64,000 bases of DNA from Micromonospora lutea. GTDB lineage: Bacteria; Actinomycetota; Actinomycetes; Mycobacteriales; Micromonosporaceae. The translations under genes and the position numbers were made by a program. This document shows, piece after piece, positions 43,901 through 50,542 of this stretch (within the stretch, counting starts at the first letter, position 1; each line of letters opens with the position of its first letter). Under the pieces are notes generated by a model. The model saw only the letters and a list, made by a program, of their open reading frames with translations, ran no database searches and was not told the DNA's origin. The DNA is taken from assembly GCF_016863535.1 (NCBI RefSeq), contig NZ_BOPB01000011.1, forward strand, positions 186,001 to 250,000. The letters are read 5' to 3'.

Positions 43901-44520
43901 TCGACCGGCTCGCGTTTGCCCTTGAGCCGCAGCGGTCGCAACGCTCGCCAGCTCGCGACGTGCCGGGTCGCCATGGCGGTACGCCCACCGGCGTAGACCG
44001 CGCCGACGGCGGCGGCGTCGGCCAGCCGGGCGGCGGTGTTCACCGTGTCGCCGATGACGGTGTACTCGATGGCGGCCTGGATACCGGCGATCACGTCACC
44101 GGTGTTGAGCCCGACCCGGAGTCCCAGCGGCGCGCCGCCGCCCCGTTCGTCGTCGAGCACCCGGCGGACCGCCCGCTGCATGGACAACGCGGCGCGTACG
44201 GCCCGTTCGGCGTCGTCCTCGTGCGCCACGGGGGCACCGAAGACCGCCATGATCCCGTCGCCGGTCAGCTTGTCGACGTGCCCGCCGAAGGTCTTGACCG
44301 CCCCGGCCAGCGCGGCCAGCACGCGGTCGGTGACCGCGCCGACCCGCTCCGGGTCGAGATCCTCCGACCAGGAGGTGAAGTCGGACAGGTCACCGAAGAG
44401 GACGGTCACCACCCGGCGCTCGGCGGCGGGCAGGGTCGCGGCGGCCGGCAGCGCGGCCCCGCAGTTGTGGCAGAACCGGGCGCCGGGCACAGCGACGGTT
44501 CCACACACCGGGCAGGTCAC
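40936..44520 (-). CDS. Adenylate/guanylate cyclase-AAA ATPase-TPR regulator
   Basis: 1194 residues. Order: zinc ribbon (CPVCGTVAVPGARFCHNCG, 3-21), class III nucleotide cyclase domain (about 35-210) with metal aspartates in FGDLSDFT and TGDGIMAVF and the transition-state pair in VNTAARL, a STAND/AAA ATPase domain (P-loop AEAGIGKSRF, about 255), a large helical region and C-terminal TPR-like repeats. The cyclase active-site residues appear intact, so it may make cAMP or cGMP under control of the ATPase/TPR sensor. GTG 44520 overlaps the MBL stop (GTGA). A possible source of ligand for Crp encoded 21 kb away. Confidence 0.9.
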   Translation of the reverse strand: MTCPVCGTVAVPGARFCHNCGAALPAAATLPAAERRVVTVLFGDLSDFTSWSEDLDPERVGAVTDRVLAALAGAVKTFGGHVDKLTGDGIMAVFGAPVAHEDDAERAVRAALSMQRAVRRVLDDERGGGAPLGLRVGLNTGDVIAGIQAAIEYTVIGDTVNTAARLADAAAVGAVYAGGRTAMATRHVASWRALRPLRLKGKREPVEAYELLGLLDAPGTRSGLGDEAPFVGRETEIGRVAGRLAEVIDRSEPRVLLMTAEAGIGKSRFAAEVERLAAGYDVGPGRYAAHTGARVLSVRCAAFGERRRLAPLADLVRAATGLPNDAATAVTRAAVEERLRRLEQRLNRSRTEPAPVAIDQLLALLGYAELPAGGTTEGEWSTAQPPADADAVPNAVADLLSALAEEAPLVVIVDDLHDATAETIGALEVTLSRLTGPVLVLLLGRPELVRAAGTLARVSEAEVQPLPPLRGADAARLLTSYLGGGRLPQADADRLLATAQGNAFYLAELVTLLMERGALTAGTHNSWRLAPGSLGSRLLSRDLAAVLAARIDALPVEARSVLRDAAVVGDTVPDGALEALREQRTGRDGRPAAVAAVELERAVEELLQRRMLHRTRSGYAFATPLMREAAYSGISKAELAERHAALARWAAPVTEATGTGSTGTGPGGFSESARDDFVAEHVERATALADAVTLRPDAPARAVAPLGVAALGRATRRALHAGEPALAVEYAERAAELARDGVPAVDRVAHARALLQVGRAGDALASAEKIAANAGDPATRVSALLIAGQAQQVMGDLRRAESCWREALQVAGDADLPTLRASAMRRLGMTDFLVGRLGQASSRLAAAYQVSLAVGDRRGQAWSLQNLAWVTTTRGDFAGTDAVLGRAARLFAELKDPYGRAWLRGTTAFARLLAGRLREARRLARVFLPFGERVGEAWAVGTLRAVDAYANAELGELVDADREARRAYRDFAAASDDWGQGFALVVRGVIARGLGAPEHAADLLTDALAYGHRTAHPLLTGMAGTLRGFVALEMGDVAGAERDARAVLTTVEPHNPQAPAQVGPRVLLATARLAAGDSGTAVGLLAPVATMAATTPSLLFSRRQSMARYASALLAHDQREQALDWARRAARAPAEDVRSQVVAASVLAEALAACGRPAEAKASAEDAVRLAYATEQRSERAAAEALLTRLSTPG

Positions 44521-45344
44521 GCTGGATCCAACCCCGCGTCGCCGCCGTCGGATTCCCGGTCCAGGTATTCGAGCTGGGCGCGTACCGACCATTCCGCCGC
44601 CCACCACAACGACCGGTCGACGTCCGCGTAGACCGTGGCGACCACCTCGGCCGCGGTCCGCGCGCCCGCGTCCAGCGCCCGCCGGACCTGGTCGAGGCGG
44701 GCGCGACGGTGGGCGAGGTAGAAGTCGGCGGCCGCACCGCAGTCGGCAAGTGCCGGGCCGTGGCCGGGCAGCGCCGGGATCTCCCGGTACGTCGAGAGCA
44801 GTTCCAGACTCGTCAGGTAGTCGCCGAGGTGTCCGTCCGGATGCGCCACGACGGTGGTGCCTCGGCCGAGGATCGTGTCACCGGTGAGGACCACGCGCTG
44901 ACCGTCCCGCTCGGCGAGGAAGCAGACCGAGTCGGCGGTGTGCCCGGGGGTGCTGAGCAGGCGGACCGCCAGGCCGAAGCCAGCGAGATCCTGGCCCGGC
45001 CTTGTCAGCGGCTCACCGCCGATGGTGTGCGCCGGGTCGACGGCGAGGACGTGGGCCCCACCGAGCAGTTCGTGCAGGCGCGCCGAGCCCTCGGTGTGGT
45101 CCGGGTGCCCGTGCGTGATCAGCACCCGTCCGACCGGCCCCTGTGCGACGATCGCCGCCAGGTGCGCCTCGTCCGCCGGCCCCGGGTCGACCACCACCGC
45201 CGGCTCGCCCGGCGCGGCCCGCAGCAGCCAGGTGTTGGTGCCGTCCAACGTCATCGGCCCCGGATTGGGTGCCCGCAGCAGCGTCACCCAGTCCGGCAGT
45301 TCGCTGGCGAGGGCGCTCACCGCCCCCGTCACATGCCCTCCCAT
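44517..45344 (-). CDS. MBL-fold metallo-hydrolase
   Basis: 275-residue metallo-beta-lactamase-fold hydrolase of the glyoxalase II/LACTB2 type. The metal motif THGHPDHTEG is clear, with further ligands in LLSTPGHTADSV and TGDTILG. Related LACTB2 proteins act as RNases and others as thioesterases; the substrate here is unknown. Position matches Rv3677c, next to RidA. The ATG follows TACGAT by seven bases, so a leaderless transcript carrying MBL and the cyclase is likely. Confidence 0.88.
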   Translation of the reverse strand: MGGHVTGAVSALASELPDWVTLLRAPNPGPMTLDGTNTWLLRAAPGEPAVVVDPGPADEAHLAAIVAQGPVGRVLITHGHPDHTEGSARLHELLGGAHVLAVDPAHTIGGEPLTRPGQDLAGFGLAVRLLSTPGHTADSVCFLAERDGQRVVLTGDTILGRGTTVVAHPDGHLGDYLTSLELLSTYREIPALPGHGPALADCGAAADFYLAHRRARLDQVRRALDAGARTAAEVVATVYADVDRSLWWAAEWSVRAQLEYLDRESDGGDAGLDPA

Positions 45345-45351
45345 GGCTGCG

Positions 45352-45357
45352 ATCGTA
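45352..45357 (-). promoter_or_regulatory. -10 box, leaderless start of MBL hydrolase
   Basis: TACGAT on the minus strand, seven bases before the ATG at 45344, in the spacer after RidA and before the long inverted repeat. Confidence 0.5.
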
Positions 45358-45375
45358 CGACTCCGCCGACGCAGC

Positions 45376-45453
45376 CCCGCGATCTTGCAGTTCTGGTCGC
45401 CGATTCGCCCTCGTTAGGGGCCTTCGTCCCGGCCAGAAGTGCAAGATCGCGGG
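45376..45453. repeat. Long inverted repeat (21-bp arms), possible terminator
   Basis: Arms 45376-45396 and 45433-45453 are reverse complements with one mismatch; the loop is 36 bases. It lies between the RidA stop and the MBL promoter and would fold in the RNA leaving ridA, so it may end that transcript. Its length and asymmetric loop suggest a dispersed intergenic repeat rather than a simple terminator. Confidence 0.65.
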
Positions 45454-45475
45454 AAGATCCGGCGGTGTCTCGTGG

Positions 45476-45946
45476 TCAGGAGACCTCGAAGATGACCTCG
45501 ACCTCGACCGGGGCGTCCAGGGGAAGTTCCGCGACGCCGACGGCCGAACGGGCGTGCCGGCCCGCCTCACCGAAAACGGTGCCGAGCAGGTCCGACGCGC
45601 CGTTGATGACACCGGGCTGACCGGTGAAGCCGGGTGCGCTGGCGACGAAGCCGGTCAGCTTCACCACCTTGACCACGTTCTCCAGACCGACCAGCGAGTC
45701 GACCGCGGCGAGCGCGTTGAGCGCGCAACGCTGGGCAAGTTGCTTGGCCTGCTCGGCGGAGACGCCAGCCCCCACCTTGCCGGTGGCCAGGAGCTTGCCC
45801 TCGGCCAGCGGCAACTGACCCGAGACGTAGACGTGCTGCCCGGACTGCACCGCCGGCAGGTAGCTGGCCACCGGCGGCACCACCTCCGGCAGCTCCAGCC
45901 CGAGTTCCGCCAGCCTGGCGTGAGGTCCGTTGGTCACGACACTCAT
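45476..45946 (-). CDS. RidA-family (YjgF/Rv3678c-like) protein
   Basis: 156-residue member of the RidA/YjgF superfamily, in the longer actinobacterial subgroup. Motifs HVYVSGQLPLAEGK, QRCALNALAAVDSLVG and FGEAGRHARSAVGVAELPLDAPVEVEVIFEV are conserved. RidA deaminates reactive enamine/imine intermediates; this subgroup lacks a proven substrate and the catalytic Arg position seen in canonical RidA is present as ARSAVGV. Its ATG overlaps the stop of the DUF4177 gene (ATGA). Confidence 0.9.
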   Translation of the reverse strand: MSVVTNGPHARLAELGLELPEVVPPVASYLPAVQSGQHVYVSGQLPLAEGKLLATGKVGAGVSAEQAKQLAQRCALNALAAVDSLVGLENVVKVVKLTGFVASAPGFTGQPGVINGASDLLGTVFGEAGRHARSAVGVAELPLDAPVEVEVIFEVS

Positions 45947-46098
45947 GCCTTCGGGCGCTTCAGGTAGGCGACCAGTTGCTCCGGGTTCGGTCCGGGTACG
46001 ACGGAAACGAGTTCCCAGCCGTCCTCACCCCAGTTGTCGAGGATCTGCTTGGTCGCGTGGACCAGCAGCGGGACCGTGGCGTATTCCCACTTCTGCAT
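45943..46098 (-). CDS. DUF4177-family small protein
   Basis: 51 residues, MQKWEYATVPLLVHATKQIL then DNWGEDGWELVSVVPGPNPE and QLVAYLKRPKA. The WEY...ILNxWGxDGWELV pattern is diagnostic for DUF4177-type proteins, present next to ridA in mycobacteria (Rv3678A). Function unknown. ATG is preceded by GGGAG; the TGA overlaps the ridA ATG, showing translational coupling. Confidence 0.85.
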   Translation of the reverse strand: MQKWEYATVPLLVHATKQILDNWGEDGWELVSVVPGPNPEQLVAYLKRPKA

Positions 46099-46142
46099 CG
46101 GTGGAGGGCTCCCTCGGTGGCATGGACACTGTGGGGCACAGC

Positions 46143-46673
46143 CTACGGTCCACCGGTTGGCCGGGATGCGGGACGCTGTTCAGCGGTGGGCCACTGCTCG
46201 GCGGCGGTGCGCTGCTCGGGCGCGGGCGGCAGTTCCCCGCACGGGCCGGCATGGTCGTAGGGCTGGGGGCAACGCGTACGGTCCGGCAGCAGCAGGTCGC
46301 AGAAGACCCGGTGCCGATTGTTCTGGTCGTCCGCGGTCGACACCTCGGTCTCTCCCGCGTCCAGTTCGAGCAGAAAGTTCAGCGAGGTGGCCACCCGACC
46401 GGCCAGCGCGGTGGCGGCGGCCAGGTCGGTCACCCGGATGGGTAGATGGATGACGTAGCCGGGGCCGTCCTCTTCCCGCCCGCCGGCCGGATCGACGCTC
46501 GCGATCGGGTCGGCACTCGTCGCCGGGTCGGCACTCGTGACCGGGTCGACCGGACGCCGGTACGAGCGCTCATTCACCGGTAGCCGGGCGGAGGAGTCTC
46601 CGCCAGCCGTCCGGCTGCCCCGCCGCAGCCCGCCGGGGAACTGGGCTCGGGGGGTGTTGTCCGTGTCGCGCAT
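46143..46673 (-). CDS. Hypothetical protein
   Basis: 176 residues, unknown family. Imperfect repeats (VTSADPATSADPIASVDPAG) near residues 40-65 are followed by a compact region: YVIHLPIRVTDLAAATALAG, FLLELDAGETEV and RVFCDLLLPDRTRCPQPYDHAGPCGE, the last with three cysteines and a histidine that could bind a metal. The C-terminus is Gln/Pro/Ala-rich. ATG 46673 has GGAGG six bases upstream. Coding on the minus strand is supported by that site and by the regular composition. Confidence 0.6.
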   Translation of the reverse strand: MRDTDNTPRAQFPGGLRRGSRTAGGDSSARLPVNERSYRRPVDPVTSADPATSADPIASVDPAGGREEDGPGYVIHLPIRVTDLAAATALAGRVATSLNFLLELDAGETEVSTADDQNNRHRVFCDLLLPDRTRCPQPYDHAGPCGELPPAPEQRTAAEQWPTAEQRPASRPTGGP

Positions 46674-46998
46674 GCACTGCCTCCGGGCGTCGTACCTGGT
46701 CACGGCCTCGCCCACCGGTCCGGGACCTATCCGCCCGGCCCGAGCGGGGCGTGCCGGAGCGACCGTAGGACCGGGACGTCGGTCCCATCAACAGGACGCG
46801 CGCGCCCGATCGCGTTCGGTCACATTTGCGACACCCGACCAGCGGAAAGTTGATCGTGATCTCGGTAAGGGACACACCGGGCACTCCGCAGCGGGACCGC
46901 GGACCGCTACCCTTCCCGTCTGGACGGGCGCCCGGCCCGGACACCCGATCCCACGCTCGCCGCCTGTGCGCGGTGCTGCGCCGCACCCGGGGGGACCG
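46674..46998. other. Divergent intergenic region
   Basis: 325 bases between two divergent hypothetical genes. TACCCT near 46909 may be a -10 box for the rightward gene, whose long leader has GGGGGGA just before its ATG. No repeat or RNA gene is seen. Confidence 0.35.
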
Positions 46999-47574
46999 AT
47001 GACCCAGCCACCCGCCGGCGGCCCGACCGGCCCCACCGACCTCCCGCCGGCCCAGTCCTCGCCGGCCACCGGGCCTGGTGTCCCGCCGGCTGCGCCCGGA
47101 CATCCGCCGTACCAGTCGCCTCCCGCGCCGCCACGTAAGCGGGGGGCCCTGCTGGCCTCACTCGCGCTGGTCGTGGTGCTGCTGCTCTGCGCCGGAGGCG
47201 GCGTGGTCGCGTTCCTGACCCTGCGCAACGCCGAGGCGGGCGAGGGCGCACCCGATCCGTCAGTGGCGGTCGACGACTTCCTGACCGCGGTCTACCAGGA
47301 CCGGGACGCCGCCAAGGCGGCAGATCTGGTCTGCACCGCGGCCCGCGACCAGGACAAGATCCAGGCCAAGGTGGCCGAGATCGAGGAGTACGTCTCGACC
47401 TACCAGAACCCCCGGTTCCGGTGGGACACCCCGACGGTGGACAACGAGACCGGCGACCGGGCGACCGTCACCACCACGGTGACCGTGACCACCGCCGATG
47501 AGAAGATCGCCGACCAGGATCTGCGCTTCACGGTGATCCGCAAGACCGGCTGGTGGGTCTGTGAGGTCTCCTGA
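46999..47574 (+). CDS. Membrane-anchored protein with Pro-rich N-terminus (DUF4878/Rv0361-like)
   Basis: 191 residues. Pro/Gly-rich cytoplasmic tail (1-50), one membrane helix (LLASLALVVVLLLCAGGGVVAFL), then an outer domain of about 115 residues (VDDFLTAVYQDRDAAKAADLVC... TGWWVCEV) resembling the SnoaL/lumazine-like DUF4878 fold found in many actinobacterial membrane proteins. Two cysteines (DLVC, WWVC) could form a disulfide. Function unknown. ATG 46999 follows GGGGGGA. 26 bases before arsA-type gene 1. Confidence 0.7.
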   Translation: MTQPPAGGPTGPTDLPPAQSSPATGPGVPPAAPGHPPYQSPPAPPRKRGALLASLALVVVLLLCAGGGVVAFLTLRNAEAGEGAPDPSVAVDDFLTAVYQDRDAAKAADLVCTAARDQDKIQAKVAEIEEYVSTYQNPRFRWDTPTVDNETGDRATVTTTVTVTTADEKIADQDLRFTVIRKTGWWVCEVS

Positions 47575-47588
47575 AAACGCCGGGTGGA

Positions 47589-47594
47589 TAGGCT
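47589..47594 (+). promoter_or_regulatory. -10 box, leaderless start of first ArsA-type ATPase
   Basis: TAGGCT followed by exactly six bases and the GTG at 47601. Confidence 0.5.
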
Positions 47595-47600
47595 CGACGG

Positions 47601-48578
47601 GTGGGAGCAGCGCAGCGACCGACTGACCGGGCCGTCACCGACTGGCCCGCCCGCCTGCATGTGGTGACCGGCAAGGGGGGCACGGGCAAGACCAGCGTGG
47701 CCGCCGCGCTGGCCCTGGGCCTCGCCGCCGGTGGTCGGCGCACCCTGCTGGTGGAGGTGGAGGGGCGACAGGGCATCGCCCAGCTCTTCGGCACCGAACC
47801 ACTGCCGTACGCCGAACGACACCTGGCCGACGCCCCCGGCGGCGGCGAGGTGTCGGCGCTCGCGGTGGACGCCGAGGAGGCGCTGCTCGAATACCTCGAC
47901 ATGTTCTACAAGCTCGGCGCGGCCGGCCGGGCGCTACGCAAGTTCGGGGCGATCGACTTCGCCACCACGATCGCCCCGGGGCTGCGCGACGTGCTGCTCA
48001 CCGGCAAGGTCAAGGAGGCCACCACCCGCACCGCCGGCCAGCGGCGGGTGTACGACGCGGTGGTGCTGGACGCACCACCCACCGGCCGGATCGGGCGTTT
48101 CCTGAACGTCACCGCCGAGACCGCCCGGTTGGCCAAGGTGGGGCCGATCAAGACGCAGAGCGAGGGAGTCTCCGCACTGCTGCGCTCACCGATGACGGCC
48201 GTGCACGTGGTGACCCTGCTCGAGGAGATGCCGGTGCAGGAGACCGTCGACGCGATCGCGGAGCTGACCTCGCTTGGTTTCGGGGTGGGCCGGGTGATCG
48301 TCAACGGAACCCGGCCACCGCTGCCGACAGGACGGTTGGTCACCGAGGCGGAGTTGGCGCGCGGCCTGCGTGCGGCGGGGCTGCCGGCCAGCGGGCCGAT
48401 CGTCACCGGTCTGCACGACGAGGCGCGCGACCTGATGATCCGCCGGGAGTTGGAGGATTCGCTCCGCACGGATCTGGTGGAACTCGGCGTGCCCCTGGTC
48501 GAGCTGCCGCTGCTGCCCGACGGGGTGAACCGTGCCGGCCTGGAGGTGCTCGCCGCCGCGCTCGTGCAGGGCGATTGA
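47601..48578 (+). CDS. ArsA-family anion-transporting ATPase-like protein (Rv3679 type)
   Basis: 325-residue SIMIBI-class ATPase with a deviant P-loop GKGGTGKTSVAAAL. Switch I/II-like DAPPTGRIGRFL follows. In mycobacteria Rv3679 and Rv3680 form a paired ArsA/Get3-like complex needed to resist certain toxic glycerol-derived metabolites; the same pair with the same order occurs here. The true client is unknown; no arsenite pump or tail-anchored pathway is nearby. GTG start six bases after TAGGCT implies a leaderless mRNA. Confidence 0.9.
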   Translation: MGAAQRPTDRAVTDWPARLHVVTGKGGTGKTSVAAALALGLAAGGRRTLLVEVEGRQGIAQLFGTEPLPYAERHLADAPGGGEVSALAVDAEEALLEYLDMFYKLGAAGRALRKFGAIDFATTIAPGLRDVLLTGKVKEATTRTAGQRRVYDAVVLDAPPTGRIGRFLNVTAETARLAKVGPIKTQSEGVSALLRSPMTAVHVVTLLEEMPVQETVDAIAELTSLGFGVGRVIVNGTRPPLPTGRLVTEAELARGLRAAGLPASGPIVTGLHDEARDLMIRRELEDSLRTDLVELGVPLVELPLLPDGVNRAGLEVLAAALVQGD

Positions 48579-48622
48579 CTCACACCTCACCTCGGCCAGG
48601 CGCGCGGAGTCGGCGCGCCCTA

Positions 48623-48628
48623 TACGCT
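48623..48628 (+). promoter_or_regulatory. -10 box, leaderless start of second ArsA-type ATPase
   Basis: TACGCT (within TATACGCT) followed by six bases and the GTG at 48635. It decides the start of the second ATPase gene against the longer frame starting at 48575. Confidence 0.55.
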
Positions 48629-48634
48629 CGATTG

Positions 48635-49783
48635 GTGCCTTCCGACAACGCCGCGCCGCCGCTGGACGTCGACCGGATCCTGGCTGACCCGGGAGTACGG
48701 ATCGTGGTCTGCTGCGGTGCGGGCGGGGTGGGCAAGACGACCACGGCCGCCGCACTCGCGCTGCGCGCCGCCGAGCAGCACGGCCGACGCACGGTGGTGC
48801 TCACCATCGACCCGGCGCGGCGATTGGCCCAGTCCCTCGGCCTGACCGAGCTGGACAACACTCCCCGGCAGGTCAAGGGGATCGACGTCGAGGACAGTGG
48901 CGGCGAGTTGCACGCCATGATGCTCGACATGAAACGCACCTTCGACGACGTGGTGCTGGCGCACACCGATCCGGCGAAGGCGGCGGAGATCTTCGCCAAC
49001 CCCTTCTACCAGGCCATGAGTTCCACCTTCGCCGGCACGCAGGAGTACATGGCGATGGAGAAGCTCGGCCAGTTGCACGCGCGGGGCGAGTGGGACCTGA
49101 TCGTGGTGGACACCCCGCCGTCGCGCTCGGCGCTGGACTTCCTCGACGCGCCGGCCCGACTGTCGCGATTCCTCGACGGGCGGATGCTCCGGCTGCTGCT
49201 CGCGCCGGCACGAACCGGTGGCCGCAGCATGTTCAGCCTGGTCACCGCCTCATTCGGGATGTTCTCCCGGGTGGTGCAGAAGGTGATCGGCACGCAGTTG
49301 CTGACCGACCTGTCCGGTTTCGTCGCCGCCCTCGACTCGATGTTCGGCGGGTTCCGGCAGCGCGCCGAGCAGACGTACCGCATCCTGCAGGCGCGGGAGA
49401 CGGCTTTCCTGCTGGTCGCGACGCCGGAGCCGGACGCGGTCCGGGAGGCCGCCTACTTCGCTGGCCGGCTGGGCGCGGAGAAGATGCCGCTCGCCGGCCT
49501 GGTACTCAACCGGGTGCACCAGCCGACGGTGGCCGAGTTGGACGCGACGGAGAGCCGCGCGGCCGCTGACCGGTTGGCCACGGTCGGTGGCCATGAGGGC
49601 ACCGTCGAGGTGCTGCGGGCGCACGCCGCCCTGGCCGAGCAGGCGGTGCGCGAACAGCAGGTGGCAGCACGTTTCACCGAGGCGTTCCCGCAGGTGCCGA
49701 CGGTGTCGGTGACGGCGCAGCCCGCCGACGTGCATGACGTCGACGGGCTGCGGACGATCGCAGCGGCGGTCAGCCGCTCCTGA
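48635..49783 (+). CDS. ArsA-family ATPase (Rv3680 type)
   Basis: 382 residues, P-loop CGAGGVGKTTTAAALAL, switch regions TIDPARRLAQSLGL and VVDTPPSRSALDFLDAP. Partner of the ATPase encoded just upstream; together they probably form a heteromer as Rv3679/Rv3680. GTG 48635 is preferred because TACGCT lies six bases before it; a longer frame from 48575 would overlap the upstream stop (TTGA) and cannot be excluded. Converges on the WhiB gene. Confidence 0.9.
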   Translation: MPSDNAAPPLDVDRILADPGVRIVVCCGAGGVGKTTTAAALALRAAEQHGRRTVVLTIDPARRLAQSLGLTELDNTPRQVKGIDVEDSGGELHAMMLDMKRTFDDVVLAHTDPAKAAEIFANPFYQAMSSTFAGTQEYMAMEKLGQLHARGEWDLIVVDTPPSRSALDFLDAPARLSRFLDGRMLRLLLAPARTGGRSMFSLVTASFGMFSRVVQKVIGTQLLTDLSGFVAALDSMFGGFRQRAEQTYRILQARETAFLLVATPEPDAVREAAYFAGRLGAEKMPLAGLVLNRVHQPTVAELDATESRAAADRLATVGGHEGTVEVLRAHAALAEQAVREQQVAARFTEAFPQVPTVSVTAQPADVHDVDGLRTIAAAVSRS

Positions 49784-49794
49784 CCGACGTTCGG

Positions 49795-49834
49795 TGCGGC
49801 GGAAGCCGCAACTGACCGTGCCGGTTGGTCAGTT
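49795..49834. terminator. Bidirectional terminator between ArsA-type and WhiB genes
   Basis: Two consecutive hairpins: TGCGGC/GCCGCA (49795-49810) and AACTGACC/GGTCAGTT (49810-49834). The second overlaps the whiB stop codon. They serve both converging genes. Confidence 0.55.
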
Positions 49835-50149
49835 GCCGGCGGCGGCCAGGATCTTGTCCTTGCCGGCCTTGTCCTTGGCGTTCTTCTTCATCGCCGCCTC
49901 GAACATCTTGCGCCAGCTGGTGACCTGGGGGTGACGACGCAGCAGCGCCCGACGTTCCCGTTCGGTCATGCCACCCCACACGCCGAACTCGATCCGGTTG
50001 TCCAGCGCGTCGGCCAGGCATTCGTACCGGACTGGGCAGCTCCGGCAGATCCGCTTGGCCACGTTCTGTTCGGCGCCCTGTACGAACAACGCGTCCGGGT
50101 CCCCGTTCTGACACGCCGCCAACGACGGCCAGTCAGTGATCATGCCCAT
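49829..50149 (-). CDS. WhiB-family transcriptional regulator (WhiB4-like)
   Basis: 106-residue iron-sulfur regulator. Four cysteines C13, C35, C38 and C44 (CQNGD, ICRSCPVRYEC) bind the [4Fe-4S] cluster; the loop GVWGGMTERERR and a Lys-rich tail (KKNAKDKAGKDK) contact DNA and sigma factor. Gene position beside ponA2 and the ArsA pair matches whiB4 (Rv3681c), a redox sensor. The ATG at 50149 has AAGGGGGGA ten bases upstream; ATG 50143 is an alternative. Confidence 0.93.
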   Translation of the reverse strand: MGMITDWPSLAACQNGDPDALFVQGAEQNVAKRICRSCPVRYECLADALDNRIEFGVWGGMTERERRALLRRHPQVTSWRKMFEAAMKKNAKDKAGKDKILAAAGN

Positions 50150-50530
50150 CTGTACACGTCCCCCCTTGCAGTACTACCGACGCCGTCGCGGGCCAGCCGG
50201 CAATCCCCCCGGATCGTCCGGCACGCCTTACCCCAAGGCGGCACAGACGACATGTGGCGCTGTCGCCGCCTACATCATGCTCTGTAGTCGCACGATTACG
50301 CAACGTTGTCGGCGAAATCCATCATTCCGGACACTCCCGACGTCTCGGGCTCGGGACCGCCGCTTACCCCACCGAGGTCCGCGAAAACGCTGCAAGCCAC
50401 CTCCGTGAGGAGGAAACTCGGCTCGGATCCACGCAACCGGACACCCGGTGCCACGCGTCTAGCACAACGAGGACGGCGCGCGCAGGAAATGGGGAAAAGA
50501 CGCCCCAGCGCCCCTCGTTACCTGTTCGCG
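50150..50530. other. Divergent regulatory region whiB/ponA2
   Basis: About 380 bases with no gene. On the minus strand TAGTAC (near 50170) may be the whiB -10 box. On the plus strand only the TACCCT box at 50531 is clear. No repeat or RNA structure recognised. Confidence 0.35.
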
Positions 50531-50536
50531 TACCCT
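50531..50536 (+). promoter_or_regulatory. -10 box, leaderless start of ponA2-like gene
   Basis: TACCCT followed by exactly six bases and the GTG at 50543. It argues for this start over upstream in-frame ATG codons such as 50489. Confidence 0.5.
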
Positions 50537-50542
50537 GTCGAG

